From: an uncultured Hyphomonadaceae bacterium
Lineage (GTDB): Bacteria; Pseudomonadota; Alphaproteobacteria; Caulobacterales; Maricaulaceae
Assembly: GCA_913058335.1 (NCBI GenBank)
Contig: CAJXPX010000012.1
Coordinates: 50,632 to 114,631, forward strand
Length of the DNA stretch: 64,000 bases
Direction of reading: 5' to 3'
A program made the translations under genes and the position numbers. Shown here piece after piece: positions 8,597-17,874 of this stretch (position 1 is the stretch's first letter; the number at the start of each line of letters is the position of its first letter). The notes beneath the pieces were generated by a model. That model did no database searches. It had not been told where the DNA came from and worked only from the letters and a program-made list of their open reading frames with translations.

Positions 8597-9649
8597 ATGC
8601 TAGACGGTCTGATAGTTTCAATTGATGCCATGGGTGGCGATGATGCCCCTGAAATCGTTATCGAGGGCATTGAATATTTTTTAAAACATGGAGGCAAAGG
8701 TCGCCGCGCGCGTTTCCTCCTGCATGGGGACCAACCGCGTCTGGATAAACTCCTTAAAAAAAATCCGCTGACCCGCGAACGCTCGGAAGTTTGCCATAGT
8801 CCGACCGAAATATCGATGGATGAAAAACCTTCTCAAGCTCTGCGTAAGGGTAAAGGCACAAGCATGTGGAATGCAATTTTGGCCGTTAAAGAAGGTCGGG
8901 CGAACACAGTTCTTTCGGCTGGAAATACCGGCGCTCTTATGGCTATGTCCATGCTTCAATTACGGCGAATGCACGGAATTCAACGACCCGCTCTCGCCGC
9001 AAATTGGCCAAGGCCAGAAGGTATCAGCGTTGTTTTAGACGTTGGCGCAAATGTTGAGGCTACGGCGTCTCAACTAGCTGAGTTTGCAGTCTTAGGTGAT
9101 GCGTTTTATCGGGCGCTATTTAAGAAAGAACAGCCGTCAATAGGTTTGCTGAATGTCGGGACCGAAGACCAAAAAGGTCATGCCGTCATCAAAGCTGCCC
9201 ATGAAAGGTTAGCAGAAAGCGATATTGGCCTGAATTACAAAGGTTATGTTGAAGGAAACGATATTTCATTTGGCAATACAGACGTGGTCGTTACAGACGG
9301 ATTTACTGGGAACGTGGCTTTAAAGACGGCGGAAGGAACCGCAAAGTTAATTGGGAAGCTCTTCAATGAAGCCCTTCAAGGAAATCCTTGGTCAAAATTT
9401 ACAACGATGTTGAACAGCGTGGCGTTGATTAAGCTTAAAAAACAAATTGACCCAAGAAGTGTGAATGGGGGCGTTTTCTTAGGGCTGAACGGCATCGTCA
9501 TAAAAAGCCATGGCGGAACCGATAAGATTGGATATTCCAATGCGTTAAATGTTGCCATTGGCCTAGCGGGAAGTAATTTCCTTGAAGAGATTGAAAGAGA
9601 GGTTGAACGCCTCCACGATGAAGACGATAATATTGGATTTATTAAATAA
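8597..9649 (+). CDS. plsX: Phosphate acyltransferase PlsX
   Basis: A 350-residue protein that makes acyl-phosphate from acyl-ACP for phospholipid synthesis. The N-terminus [18 protein letters not shown], the middle segment SAGNTGALM, and the C-terminal [15 protein letters not shown] are family signatures. AAAGGGA sits just before the ATG. The stop codon overlaps the fabH start (TAATG), giving translational coupling. Confidence 0.96.
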   Translation: MLDGLIVSIDAMGGDDAPEIVIEGIEYFLKHGGKGRRARFLLHGDQPRLDKLLKKNPLTRERSEVCHSPTEISMDEKPSQALRKGKGTSMWNAILAVKEGRANTVLSAGNTGALMAMSMLQLRRMHGIQRPALAANWPRPEGISVVLDVGANVEATASQLAEFAVLGDAFYRALFKKEQPSIGLLNVGTEDQKGHAVIKAAHERLAESDIGLNYKGYVEGNDISFGNTDVVVTDGFTGNVALKTAEGTAKLIGKLFNEALQGNPWSKFTTMLNSVALIKLKKQIDPRSVNGGVFLGLNGIVIKSHGGTDKIGYSNALNVAIGLAGSNFLEEIEREVERLHDEDDNIGFIK

Positions 9650-10608
9650 TGCGGCGAGCAGTTTTAAAGGGAATTGGGGGGTATCTCCCAAAGCATATTC
9701 TCAAAAATGAGGATTTGGATGACTCACTAGAAACAAGCGATGAGTGGATAAGAGAGCGGACAGGTATTCATCAACGACACATTGCGGCCGAAGGGGAGAC
9801 GACATCTGATTTGGGATATGAGGCAGCTATTAGAGCGCTTGATGATGCCGGAATGACGGCCGATGATTTGGATTTGATTGTCGTGGCAACTTCGACGCCA
9901 GACTATACCTTTCCTTCAACGGCGACGCTTATTCAGGAACGACTGGGTATGACCCACGGGGCCGCCTTTGATCTTCAAGCCGTTTGTAGCGGGTTTCTCT
10001 ACGGGGTAAGCGTCGTTGATTCTATGATTAGGTCCGGCGCCGCAAATAATGTCTTGCTGATTGGCGCCGAAACATTTTCTCGAATACTGGATTGGGAAGA
10101 CCGTTCTACCTGTGTTTTATTCGGCGACGGCGCAGGGGCAATGATTTTCAATGGCGAGGAAAGCGAGGATAAAGGCATTCTCCATCACTTCATCAGATCA
10201 GATGGCAGGTACCGTGAGATGCTTTATGTGGATGGCGGGCCGTCAAAGACTCAAACAGTTGGCAAACTCCGCATGATGGGGAATCAGGTTTTCAAACATG
10301 CCGTTACGGAAATCTCTGATGCGATGAAATCCTGCGCAGAAAAAGCGGGCGTGCCAATATCAGAGATTGACTGGTTCGTGCCGCATCAGGCCAATCAGCG
10401 CATTTTAAACGGAGTCGCAAAAAGGCTGAAAATTGAACCGTCTCAAGTTATCTCGACCGTTGCTCTCCATGCAAACACCTCCGCTGCCTCTGTCCCCTTG
10501 GCAATGCTTAGCGCTGTAGAGGATGGGCGTATAAAACCCGGTGATTTGGTGATGCTGGAGGCTTTTGGGGGCGGATTTACTTGGGGCGCCGCCCTATTAC
10601 GGTATTGA
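9649..10608 (+). CDS. fabH: 3-oxoacyl-ACP synthase III (FabH)
   Basis: A 319-residue KASIII that starts fatty acid synthesis by condensing acetyl-CoA with malonyl-ACP. The Cys-His-Asn triad is visible: Cys in [13 protein letters not shown] (about residue 112), His in PHQANQRI (about 245) and Asn in [13 protein letters not shown] (about 275). It overlaps plsX by one base. Confidence 0.97.
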   Translation: MRRAVLKGIGGYLPKHILKNEDLDDSLETSDEWIRERTGIHQRHIAAEGETTSDLGYEAAIRALDDAGMTADDLDLIVVATSTPDYTFPSTATLIQERLGMTHGAAFDLQAVCSGFLYGVSVVDSMIRSGAANNVLLIGAETFSRILDWEDRSTCVLFGDGAGAMIFNGEESEDKGILHHFIRSDGRYREMLYVDGGPSKTQTVGKLRMMGNQVFKHAVTEISDAMKSCAEKAGVPISEIDWFVPHQANQRILNGVAKRLKIEPSQVISTVALHANTSAASVPLAMLSAVEDGRIKPGDLVMLEAFGGGFTWGAALLRY

Positions 10609-10714
10609 ACGACTTTAAATTTACTAAAAAGCAAGCTAAGTCGGAGCTAAATCTAGTCTTTTTAATATTTCGCTTGCACCGCGCTAGGCAGATTTGCTTT
10701 AAGGGGACATGGTT

Positions 10715-11032
10715 ATGGAGATCCAAAATCCTGGAACAGTCACGCGGGCCGATTTGGCGGAAGCGGTCTATCGCGAGATAGGTCTGTCGCGTTCCGAAAG
10801 CGCTGAACTTGTTGAATCTGTTATCGATTATATCTGCGACTCTTTACTTAAGGGCGAGCATGTCAAATTGGCCGGATTCGGGACATTTTCCCTTCGCGAC
10901 AAAAAAGAGCGCATTGGCCGAAACCCTAAAACAGGCGAAGAAGTGCCTATTACCTCCCGCCGCGTTTTGGTTTTTAAGCCATCTCAGGTTTTGCGGGAAC
11001 GAGTCGATTCGTCTTTGACCCCTAAAAAGTGA
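10715..11032 (+). CDS. ihfA: Integration host factor subunit alpha
   Basis: A 105-residue HU/IHF-family DNA-bending protein. [33 protein letters not shown] and the beta-arm [14 protein letters not shown] are diagnostic of IhfA. AAGGGG at 10701-10706 lies 8 bases before the ATG at 10715 and only 2 before an ATG at 10709, so 10715 is preferred. The plsX-fabH-ihfA-merR order is typical of alphaproteobacteria. Confidence 0.94.
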   Translation: MEIQNPGTVTRADLAEAVYREIGLSRSESAELVESVIDYICDSLLKGEHVKLAGFGTFSLRDKKERIGRNPKTGEEVPITSRRVLVFKPSQVLRERVDSSLTPKK

Positions 11033-11070
11033 TACACTGAATCACACAGCAATTGATTCGGTCAAAAGTG

Positions 11071-11688
11071 ATGCAAGCCAAAACGACCCAAGCAAAAACA
11101 ACAAGAGCCTTCAGAACCATAAGTGAGGCTGGGGAAGAGCTTGACCTTCAACCCCATGTGTTACGTTTTTGGGAATCTAAATTTTCTCAGATTAAGCCGA
11201 TTAAGCGAGGAGGGGGGCGTCGATTTTACCGACCTGAAGATATTGAATTTCTGCGCGGTATTAAAATTCTCCTGCATGATGAAGGTCATCCTATCAAAGA
11301 CGTTCAAAAGCTAATCCGGCTCAAGGGCCCCGGTAGGGTTCTGGAGCTAGGTAAGTCTATGCAAAAGGCCTCACGAGAGCGTAAGGTCGAAGAAACAGTT
11401 CTTGTTCCAGAACGGATACAAAAAGTTTCCCAAAGTGAACAGATCTCGTCAAATTATACTGAGCCTGCTGAACGTGTTCAGCCCAAGCTAACTCCACAAC
11501 CAACGGAAGAGTTCGTTGCTTCCCACAATGTACCGGATACAACACCAAAAGTAGTGGCTTCTGCACCGCAGCCTCCGACTTTGTCCGACGGTGAAATTGC
11601 ACAGCGTCGTCAGGACTTTGAAGAGGCTTTAGAGCGTTTGCAATCTTTAAAATCCCGTTGGGCACCGTTTCTAGAAACCGCGAACTGA
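11071..11688 (+). CDS. MerR-family transcriptional regulator
   Basis: About 205 residues. A MerR winged HTH lies near the N-terminus ([22 protein letters not shown], then [15 protein letters not shown] and IKDVQKLI). The remainder is a low-complexity Pro/Gln/Thr region and a short C-terminal helix, with no recognisable ligand-binding cysteines. An in-frame TTG at 11053 is an alternative start; neither start has a clear Shine-Dalgarno. This MerR gene follows ihfA in many alphaproteobacteria; its ligand is unknown. Confidence 0.85.
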   Translation: MQAKTTQAKTTRAFRTISEAGEELDLQPHVLRFWESKFSQIKPIKRGGGRRFYRPEDIEFLRGIKILLHDEGHPIKDVQKLIRLKGPGRVLELGKSMQKASRERKVEETVLVPERIQKVSQSEQISSNYTEPAERVQPKLTPQPTEEFVASHNVPDTTPKVVASAPQPPTLSDGEIAQRRQDFEEALERLQSLKSRWAPFLETAN

Positions 11689-11702
11689 CTGGCATTCGGT
11701 TA

Positions 11703-11731
11703 TTGCCATAAGGCATCTCACGGACTATAGG
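11703..11731 (+). promoter_or_regulatory. Promoter for tRNA-Pro(GGG)
   Basis: TTGCCA at 11703-11708 and TATAGG at 11726-11731, separated by exactly 17 bases and ending 18 bases before the tRNA. It shares its layout with the promoters of the other tRNA genes in the window. Confidence 0.55.
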
Positions 11732-11749
11732 CCGCCCCATCAAAGATGT

Positions 11750-11826
11750 CGGAGTATAGCGCAGTCCGGTAGCGCACTAAGCTGGGGGCTTAGGGGTCGC
11801 AGGTTCGAATCCTGCTACTCCGACCA
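11750..11826 (+). tRNA. tRNA-Pro (anticodon GGG)
   Basis: A 77-base cloverleaf with acceptor stem CGGAGTA pairing with TACTCCG, encoded CCA, D-arm starting GCGCAG, anticodon stem CTAAG/CTTAG with loop CTGGGGG giving GGG, and T-loop TTCGAAT. It reads CCC/CCU proline codons and lies between the merR gene and ctaA. Confidence 0.97.
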
Positions 11827-11887
11827 TTTTTGAGTTGGCAAAATATCTGTGAAAATGTCGCAGAGCAATCCTGTCAGGGCGGTTTAT

Positions 11888-12934
11888 ATGTCCCGCATGT
11901 CCTTAAAAACTCAGCATCGATCTATTGCGATCTGGCTCTTTGTTATGATTTTGCTAGTGGCGGCTATTATTGTTATTGGTGGCACTACGCGCCTTACAAA
12001 TTCAGGGCTTTCCATTACAGAATGGGCTCCGATACGCGGAGTACTACCCCCTCTATCTGACTCCCAATGGGTCGCGGAGTTTGAAAAATATAAAAAAATT
12101 CCTGAATTTATGGCTGAACATCCCGGTATGGATTTGGCGGGGTTTAAATTTATTTATTTCTGGGAGTGGACCCATAGACAGATTGGCCGTCTGATCGGAC
12201 TGGTCTACGCTCTCCCGTTCTTTTTCTTCCTCCTGAGAGGGAAATTGCCTAGAGGATCCCTCTTAGGATACGTTTCCGTTCTCTTGCTAATCGGATTGCA
12301 GGGCGCAATCGGATGGTGGATGGTTCATAGTGGACTGCAAGAGGGCATGGTTTCAGTGAGTCAGTATCGATTGGCGATCCATTTGGGGATGGCTTTTCTT
12401 ATACTCGGTGTTCTTTTCTGGTTATTTAGAGATCAAATTGAGACCCCTCGCTCCTCTTTAACTTTCACAGGCCGCACTTCGTTTTTTACGCCTTTAGCTG
12501 CTCTCACGGTGGCGCTAATCTATATCCAGGTTTTGGCCGGAGCTTTTGTAGCGGGGACACAATCCGGCAAAACCTATAACACTTGGCCGTTAATGGATGG
12601 GGAGTTTGTTCCTGACGGGTATGGAATGATGTCCCCGTTTTGGCGTAATATATTTGAGAACGCCGCCGCTATTCAGTTTAACCATCGAACGCTTGCTTAC
12701 ATCATTTTAGTAACCGCCATCTGCCTCTGGATTTCTGCCCTCCGTCAAAAAGCCCGTATGGGGGCCCTGATTACGTTTACTGCGGTGTTAGTGTGGCAGA
12801 TATGTCTAGGAATTTGGACTTTATTAGCGGCTGCCCCTTTGAATCTATCGCTCTTGCATCAATTCAGCTCAGTCTTAGTCTTTCTTTCTGCCATGTGGGT
12901 CTGGAGAAATAGTAGAAAAGTTACGGTATTATAA
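11888..12934 (+). CDS. ctaA: Heme A synthase (CtaA/Cox15)
   Basis: About 348 residues with roughly eight membrane segments, oxidising heme O to heme A for cytochrome c oxidase. Family motifs are GGTTRLTNSGLSITEW, FWEWTHRQIGRLIGL (conserved His), NTWPLMDG and QFNHRTLAY, with a late LLHQF histidine. AGGG at 11876-11879 stands 8 bases before the ATG at 11888. In-frame GTG 11849 and ATG 11855 would add about a dozen residues but have no Shine-Dalgarno. Confidence 0.93.
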   Translation: MSRMSLKTQHRSIAIWLFVMILLVAAIIVIGGTTRLTNSGLSITEWAPIRGVLPPLSDSQWVAEFEKYKKIPEFMAEHPGMDLAGFKFIYFWEWTHRQIGRLIGLVYALPFFFFLLRGKLPRGSLLGYVSVLLLIGLQGAIGWWMVHSGLQEGMVSVSQYRLAIHLGMAFLILGVLFWLFRDQIETPRSSLTFTGRTSFFTPLAALTVALIYIQVLAGAFVAGTQSGKTYNTWPLMDGEFVPDGYGMMSPFWRNIFENAAAIQFNHRTLAYIILVTAICLWISALRQKARMGALITFTAVLVWQICLGIWTLLAAAPLNLSLLHQFSSVLVFLSAMWVWRNSRKVTVL

Positions 12935-12996
12935 TACCTCTTTTTTATCTTGCTGATTTTATTTGTTTTTTTAATAAAGGTCTGTGAATTCTCTTG

Positions 12997-13025
12997 TTGA
13001 CGATATGACAGGGCTGCAGTAGGGA
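12997..13025 (+). promoter_or_regulatory. Candidate promoter of rplM-rpsI
   Basis: TTGACG at 12997-13002, a 17-base spacer, then a weak TAGGGA at 13020-13025. It lies about 47 bases before the rplM start. Confidence 0.4.
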
Positions 13026-13071
13026 ACCGCCTTTAGACGACAGGTCTGTCTTGTCGAACAAAGAGGATATT

Positions 13072-13542
13072 ATGAAAACGACCCAGTTTTTGAAAACTGC
13101 TGATATTGAGAAGAAATGGATTCTCATTGACGCTGAAAATGCTGTAGTTGGCCGTCTGGCAACTTTCATTGCTATGCGCCTACGCGGTAAACATCGCCCG
13201 GATTACACACCCCACATGGATTGTGGTGATAATGTTATCATTATCAATGCGGAAAAAGTGGCCTTCACCGGAAACAAACGCAGAGATAAGAAATATTATT
13301 GGCATACTGGCCATCCAGGGGGATTGAAAGAGCGCACAGCTGATAAGATTCTTGATGGTCGCTTCCCTGACCGTATCATGCGCAAAGCGGTTCAGCGTAT
13401 GCTTCCAAAAGAAAGCCCATTGGCCCGTAAGCAGCTATCCAATCTGCGTGTTTACGCCGGAACGGATCATCCTCATTCAGCTCAAGAGCCAGAAGTCATC
13501 GACTTCGCATCTATGAGCCCTAAAAACGTGAAGGGAGCCTAA
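13072..13542 (+). CDS. rplM: 50S ribosomal protein L13
   Basis: A 156-residue L13 with [51 protein letters not shown] and [23 protein letters not shown] at 13062-13067 precedes the ATG at 13072; an upstream in-frame TTG at 13051 is disregarded because L13 proteins begin close to this MKT segment. It forms the usual operon with rpsI, whose start follows four bases after its stop. Confidence 0.97.
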   Translation: MKTTQFLKTADIEKKWILIDAENAVVGRLATFIAMRLRGKHRPDYTPHMDCGDNVIIINAEKVAFTGNKRRDKKYYWHTGHPGGLKERTADKILDGRFPDRIMRKAVQRMLPKESPLARKQLSNLRVYAGTDHPHSAQEPEVIDFASMSPKNVKGA

Positions 13543-13546
13543 AACC

Positions 13547-14047
13547 ATGGCTGAGACCCAAACACTTGCCGATTTAAAAAACGTCATGGACGGTACGGCT
13601 GGCGGCGAAGACGCTGCTGCGGTTGATAATTCTGTATTACCAGAGCCGAAGATTGACGAACATGGCCGCTCTTATGCGACAGGCAAACGGAAAAACTCCA
13701 TTGCTCGCGTCTGGATCAAACCCGGGAGCGGTAAAGTGACTGTGAATGGCCGCGACCAAGAAGTATATTTTGCGCGTCCCGTTCTTCGTCTTATCATCCG
13801 TCAGGCTTTCGAAGTTTCTGACCGCATTGATTCATATGACGTTGTCGCGACTGTCAAAGGCGGCGGACTTTCCGGTCAAGCCGGTGCGGTGCGCCACGGC
13901 ATTACGAAAGCTCTTACATATTATGAGCCTGCCCTGCGCCGTCCGCTGAAAGCTGCTGGCTTTATAACGCGCGACTCTCGTGTTGTTGAGCGTAAGAAAT
14001 ATGGCCGAGCGAAAGCCCGTAAGAGCTTCCAGTTCTCAAAGCGCTAA
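13547..14047 (+). CDS. rpsI: 30S ribosomal protein S9
   Basis: A 166-residue S9. The conserved domain begins at about residue 42 ([16 protein letters not shown]) and ends in the basic [17 protein letters not shown] tail that reaches towards the P-site. An acidic N-terminal extension of about 40 residues precedes it, as seen in alphaproteobacteria. A strong intrinsic terminator follows at 14094. Confidence 0.97.
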   Translation: MAETQTLADLKNVMDGTAGGEDAAAVDNSVLPEPKIDEHGRSYATGKRKNSIARVWIKPGSGKVTVNGRDQEVYFARPVLRLIIRQAFEVSDRIDSYDVVATVKGGGLSGQAGAVRHGITKALTYYEPALRRPLKAAGFITRDSRVVERKKYGRAKARKSFQFSKR

Positions 14048-14093
14048 TCATCGGTTTATTAAGACCTTACAAAGCGAATTATCGCGATGTTTC

Positions 14094-14124
14094 AAGCGCT
14101 TCGGGAAACCGGGGCGCTTTTTTT
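14094..14124 (+). terminator. Intrinsic terminator of rplM-rpsI
   Basis: Eleven-base-pair stem AAGCGCTTCGG (14094-14104) with CCGGGGCGCTT (14109-14119), including two G-U pairs, a GAAA tetraloop, and a run of seven T (14118-14124). It lies immediately upstream of the argC ribosome binding site. Confidence 0.93.
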
Positions 14125-14137
14125 GTGGAATGAAATT

Positions 14138-15184
14138 ATGTCAAATATCAAAAAGGCGGCTATATTGGGCGCGTCCGGATATACGGGCGTCGAAGTCATT
14201 CGTCTCTTGCAACATCATCCAAAACTGGAAATCTCTGCCCTAACAGGACATAGTCGGGCCGGAGAGCGAGCGGGGGACGTGTTCGCCAATACGGCCCATT
14301 TAGGCTTACCTGATTTACAGGACTGGCAAGAGGTGAATTGGCCGGATATTGACGTTGCGTTTGCTTGCTTACCCCATGGCGCCAGTCAGGAAACAATTGC
14401 GGAAATTCTCCCGCATGTGCCCACTGTCGTCGATTTATCTGCGGACTTCCGTCTGCGCGATCCGGAACTGTATTCCAAAGTTTACGGACGTCCCCATAAT
14501 TTTCCTGATATTTTAGAAGAAGCTGTGTACGGTTTGAGCGAATGGGCAAGAGAATCGCTCAGGGAGGCAAAATTGATAGCCTGTCCCGGTTGCTTTCCCA
14601 CTTGTACGCTTTTGCCCTTGCTTCCTTTATTAAAGGACGAACTGATCGAGACTTCATCATTACCAATTTCGGCAATAACTGGCGTAACAGGGGCGGGCCG
14701 AAAAGCCTCTTTAGGCCTGACCTATACAGAATTGGCGGAAGGGGCTCATGCTTATGGAGTTGGAAGTCATCGGCATGCGCCTGAGATAGACCAAATTATC
14801 GAAAGAGTAACGGGGCAGAAAACGAATGTAAGCCTGACGCCGCATTTGGTGCCGATGAACCGAGGCATGATTACAACAACAGTTGTGAAGCTTAAAGAGC
14901 CTAATACTTACAATGAGTTAAGAGAGTCTTTGAAGGCGACTTATCAAGACAGCAAGTTTATAACTGTATTGCCTGAGGGGGATATCCCGCAGACGCGGCA
15001 TGTGCGGGGGTCCAATCGTTGCCATATGAATGTATTTCGGGATCGCACTGCCGGAACAGCTATCGTGATCGCCGTGATTGATAATTTAACCAAAGGCTCA
15101 TCAGGGCAGGCGATTCAAAATTATAATTTGTCACAAGGCTGGGAAGAAAACCTTGGCTTGGACATTATTGGGTTTTTCCCCTAA
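14138..15184 (+). CDS. argC: N-acetyl-gamma-glutamyl-phosphate reductase
   Basis: About 348 residues; reduces N-acetylglutamyl phosphate in arginine synthesis. The NAD(P) loop AILGASGYTGVEVIRLL opens the protein, the catalytic cysteine lies in IACPGCFPTCTLLPL, and GSHRHAPEIDQ and HLVPMNRGM are conserved. GGAA at 14127-14130 lies 7 bases before the ATG at 14138. The longer reading frame from 14087 would translate through the rpsI terminator and is not accepted. Confidence 0.95.
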   Translation: MSNIKKAAILGASGYTGVEVIRLLQHHPKLEISALTGHSRAGERAGDVFANTAHLGLPDLQDWQEVNWPDIDVAFACLPHGASQETIAEILPHVPTVVDLSADFRLRDPELYSKVYGRPHNFPDILEEAVYGLSEWARESLREAKLIACPGCFPTCTLLPLLPLLKDELIETSSLPISAITGVTGAGRKASLGLTYTELAEGAHAYGVGSHRHAPEIDQIIERVTGQKTNVSLTPHLVPMNRGMITTTVVKLKEPNTYNELRESLKATYQDSKFITVLPEGDIPQTRHVRGSNRCHMNVFRDRTAGTAIVIAVIDNLTKGSSGQAIQNYNLSQGWEENLGLDIIGFFP

Positions 15185-15263
15185 ATGAGTCATAATTTAG
15201 ATGACGGCAGACGGAAAGCCGCCCATATCAATTATTATAGCTAAGACGAGGCAAGGAGCCGCA

Positions 15264-15626
15264 GTGCCACTCACATTTATACAGACTTTCAAAGTGGCAA
15301 GCTTGTCCCTCGCTGGCCTCGCGGGGTTGTCAGCTTGTGGTTCTGTGAACGCGCCTAAGATAGATTTAATGGGCGGATCCGCTTTTGATGAAGATGTGCA
15401 GAATATTGATTCCTCCATTCCTTCTGTAGATGAAGCGCCGGAAGTTCCTAATGACATTCGGTCTGACGCAAGTTGGGACGAATCGGCAAAGACTATGATT
15501 ACAGTCAGGGATGGATTTTCTGTTCCAGACAAAGAATATGAAACGCCTTCGGAACAGGCTTTAATAGCCACTTTTGAAGAACTTAAAAACCAAGCCCAGG
15601 CTTACAAGGCCGACGATCCGAAATAG
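15264..15626 (+). CDS. Small lipoprotein of unknown function
   Basis: A 120-residue protein with signal peptide and lipobox LSAC at about residue 25. AAGGAG at 15253-15258 five bases before the GTG at 15264 fixes the start. The mature part is short, acidic and lacks a recognisable domain. It sits 9 bases before the aminotransferase gene and is probably co-transcribed. Its export to the outer or inner membrane is inferred from the lipobox only. Confidence 0.7.
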   Translation: MPLTFIQTFKVASLSLAGLAGLSACGSVNAPKIDLMGGSAFDEDVQNIDSSIPSVDEAPEVPNDIRSDASWDESAKTMITVRDGFSVPDKEYETPSEQALIATFEELKNQAQAYKADDPK

Positions 15627-15635
15627 GACAAACCC

Positions 15636-16841
15636 GTGGTCGAAACTCCAGATTTTTATAGAATTCAACGTCTCCCGCCCTACGTCTTTGCGGAGGTTAA
15701 TAAGCTCAAGGCAGAGCTTCGAGCGGACGGCATGGACATTATTGACTTTGGGTTTGGTAATCCTGACCTTCCAACGCCGCAACATGTTATAGATAAACTT
15801 GTTGAAACTGTGCAACGTCCTAAAACGACCGGCTATTCTGCTTCGCGCGGGATAAAAGGTCTGCGGCAAGCCTGCGCACGTTATTATCAAAGGCGTTTTG
15901 ATGTAAGTCTCGATCCGGAAACGGAAATAGTCGCGACGATTGGGTCCAAAGAGGGGTTCGCGAATCTAGCTCAAGCCATCACCGCGCCTGGTGATGTAAT
16001 ATATTCCCCTGACCCGTCCTACCCCCTTCATGCCTATGGGTTTGTTATTGCTGGCGCCAAGATCCAAGGCATTCCGGCAATTACAGCTGAAGAATATTTG
16101 GCCGGAGTTAAAGACGCTTTAGCGAAAGCCGACAAGCCGCCTATGGCCATCGTTGTGTGCTTCCCGTCCAATCCAACTGGCCATATTGCGGATTTGAGCT
16201 TTTACGAAGAGATTGTGGAAATCGCGAAGGCGAACAATATTATTATCTTATCTGACCTTGCTTATTCAGAAATTTATTTTGGTGAAGCCCCGCCTTCAAT
16301 CTTTCAAGTGCCGGGGGCCAAAGATGATATCCTCGCAATTGAGACGACGTCTTTGTCTAAAACATATTCCATGGCGGGATGGCGTATTGGTTTTGCTGTA
16401 GGCTCTCAGCGCTTAATTGCGGCTTTGGCGCGGGTTAAGTCTTATCTCGATTACGGTGCCTTCACACCTATACAAGTGGCAGCCTGCGCCGCGCTTGATG
16501 GACCTCAAGAATGTGTTCACAGCGCTCGAGAAATCTATAAATACAGACGCGATATTTTGATCGACAGTTTTGCGCGTGCGGGATGGGAAATTCCGTCACC
16601 AGAAGCTTCGATGTTTGCCTGGACGCCACTCCCCAAAGGGTTTGAACATCTGACGTCGGTGGAATTTTGTAAATTGCTAATGAAAGAAGCAGGGGTTGCC
16701 GTTGCACCCGGAAACGGGTTTGGTCAAAACGGGGAAGGCTATGTTCGAATTGCCCTTGTGGAGAATGAGCAGCGTATCCGACAAGCTGCGCGAAATATTA
16801 AGCAGTTCCTGTCTGCCCACAAAGAAATGGCGGCGGAGTAA
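15636..16841 (+). CDS. Class I/II PLP aminotransferase (AlaC/LL-DAP aminotransferase-like)
   Basis: A 401-residue fold-type I aminotransferase. The PLP lysine is in TTSLSKTYSMAGWRIGFAVG (about residue 245), with FPSNPTGHIAD, LSDLAYSEIYF and VRIALVENEQRIRQA. It starts at GTG 15636 with AGGA upstream. Relatives upstream of hom-glpX-recJ in alphaproteobacteria are annotated as alanine or aspartate aminotransferases; substrate cannot be fixed here. No hom gene follows, unlike that familiar order. Confidence 0.88.
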   Translation: MVETPDFYRIQRLPPYVFAEVNKLKAELRADGMDIIDFGFGNPDLPTPQHVIDKLVETVQRPKTTGYSASRGIKGLRQACARYYQRRFDVSLDPETEIVATIGSKEGFANLAQAITAPGDVIYSPDPSYPLHAYGFVIAGAKIQGIPAITAEEYLAGVKDALAKADKPPMAIVVCFPSNPTGHIADLSFYEEIVEIAKANNIIILSDLAYSEIYFGEAPPSIFQVPGAKDDILAIETTSLSKTYSMAGWRIGFAVGSQRLIAALARVKSYLDYGAFTPIQVAACAALDGPQECVHSAREIYKYRRDILIDSFARAGWEIPSPEASMFAWTPLPKGFEHLTSVEFCKLLMKEAGVAVAPGNGFGQNGEGYVRIALVENEQRIRQAARNIKQFLSAHKEMAAE

Positions 16842-16920
16842 TTACGATCCGGTATATACATGTTAGCAAGACATGAACTAAAACTTGAATGAGTGTGGAA
16901 ATTTTGAAGGAAGGGCAGAT

Positions 16921-17874
16921 ATGTCAAAAGTTGGATTTAATGCGGGGCTAGCGCTAAGAGCGGCACTCGTGACAGAAAAAGCGGCTATTGCGGCGTCCAA
17001 GCTTTCTGGGCGCGGCGATGAAAAAGCCGCTGACCAAGCTGCCGTGGACGCCATGCGCACGGATCTTAATTCTATGGAAATTAAAGGCCGCGTTGTTATT
17101 GGCGAAGGGGAACGGGATGAAGCCCCTATGCTCTATATTGGCGAAGAAGTAGGTTTGGGCAAAGGCCCGGAAATTGACATCGCGCTTGACCCTCTGGAAG
17201 GCACAACGCTCACGGCGAAAAATATGGCAAACGCACTAGCCGTTATGGCATTTGCGCCGCGCGGAGGTCTCCTTTACGCTCCCGATACATATATGGATAA
17301 AATTGCAATTGGGCCCGGTTTTGAGGCCGGATTGGTCGATCTGGATAAAAGTGTAGAGGACAACGTCAAAGCTTTGGCCAAGGCAAAAGGCGTTAGTGCA
17401 AAAGATATTACTGTTTGTGTTTTGGATAGAGCGCGACACGGCAAAATAATTGAGGCTCTTCGCAATATGGATGCAAAAGTAAGCCTGATAAGTGACGGGG
17501 ATGTCCAAGGCGTGATCGCAACGACGGATCCAGAAACGCAAATCGATATGTATATCGGGCAGGGCGGAGCACCGGAAGGCGTTTTGGCCGCCGCCGCTTT
17601 GCGATGTGTGGGCGGACAAATGCAGGGGCGTCTGCATTTCAGAAATGATGATGAAGTTGCCCGGGCGCGCCGTGTGGGGATCGACAATCTTGATACAAAA
17701 TATGATCTCCAGGGACTGGCATCAGGCCCCACAATTTTCTCCGCGACCGGTGTGACACAGGGCTCTCTCTTAGATGGGGTCAGAATATCAAAAGGCCTCG
17801 TTCATACACATACGCTCGTGATGAATTCTGTCGATAAAGCCGTTCAGAAGCTCCGCTCTGCCCGCCCTGTTTAA
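16921..17874 (+). CDS. glpX: Class II fructose-1,6-bisphosphatase
   Basis: About 317 residues; hydrolyses fructose-1,6-bisphosphate in gluconeogenesis. Motifs are VIGEGERDEAPMLYIGE, DIALDPLEGTTLTA and GGAPEGVLAAAALRCVGG. AAGGAAGGG at 16907-16915 lies five bases before ATG 16921, so an upstream TTG at 16885 is not used. The stop overlaps the recJ start (TAATG). Confidence 0.95.
   Translation: MSKVGFNAGLALRAALVTEKAAIAASKLSGRGDEKAADQAAVDAMRTDLNSMEIKGRVVIGEGERDEAPMLYIGEEVGLGKGPEIDIALDPLEGTTLTAKNMANALAVMAFAPRGGLLYAPDTYMDKIAIGPGFEAGLVDLDKSVEDNVKALAKAKGVSAKDITVCVLDRARHGKIIEALRNMDAKVSLISDGDVQGVIATTDPETQIDMYIGQGGAPEGVLAAAALRCVGGQMQGRLHFRNDDEVARARRVGIDNLDTKYDLQGLASGPTIFSATGVTQGSLLDGVRISKGLVHTHTLVMNSVDKAVQKLRSARPV

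Noticed and set aside
14087..14137. Extended N-terminus of ArgC
   Set aside because: It would translate the rpsI terminator hairpin; a good Shine-Dalgarno and the conserved N-terminus support 14138.
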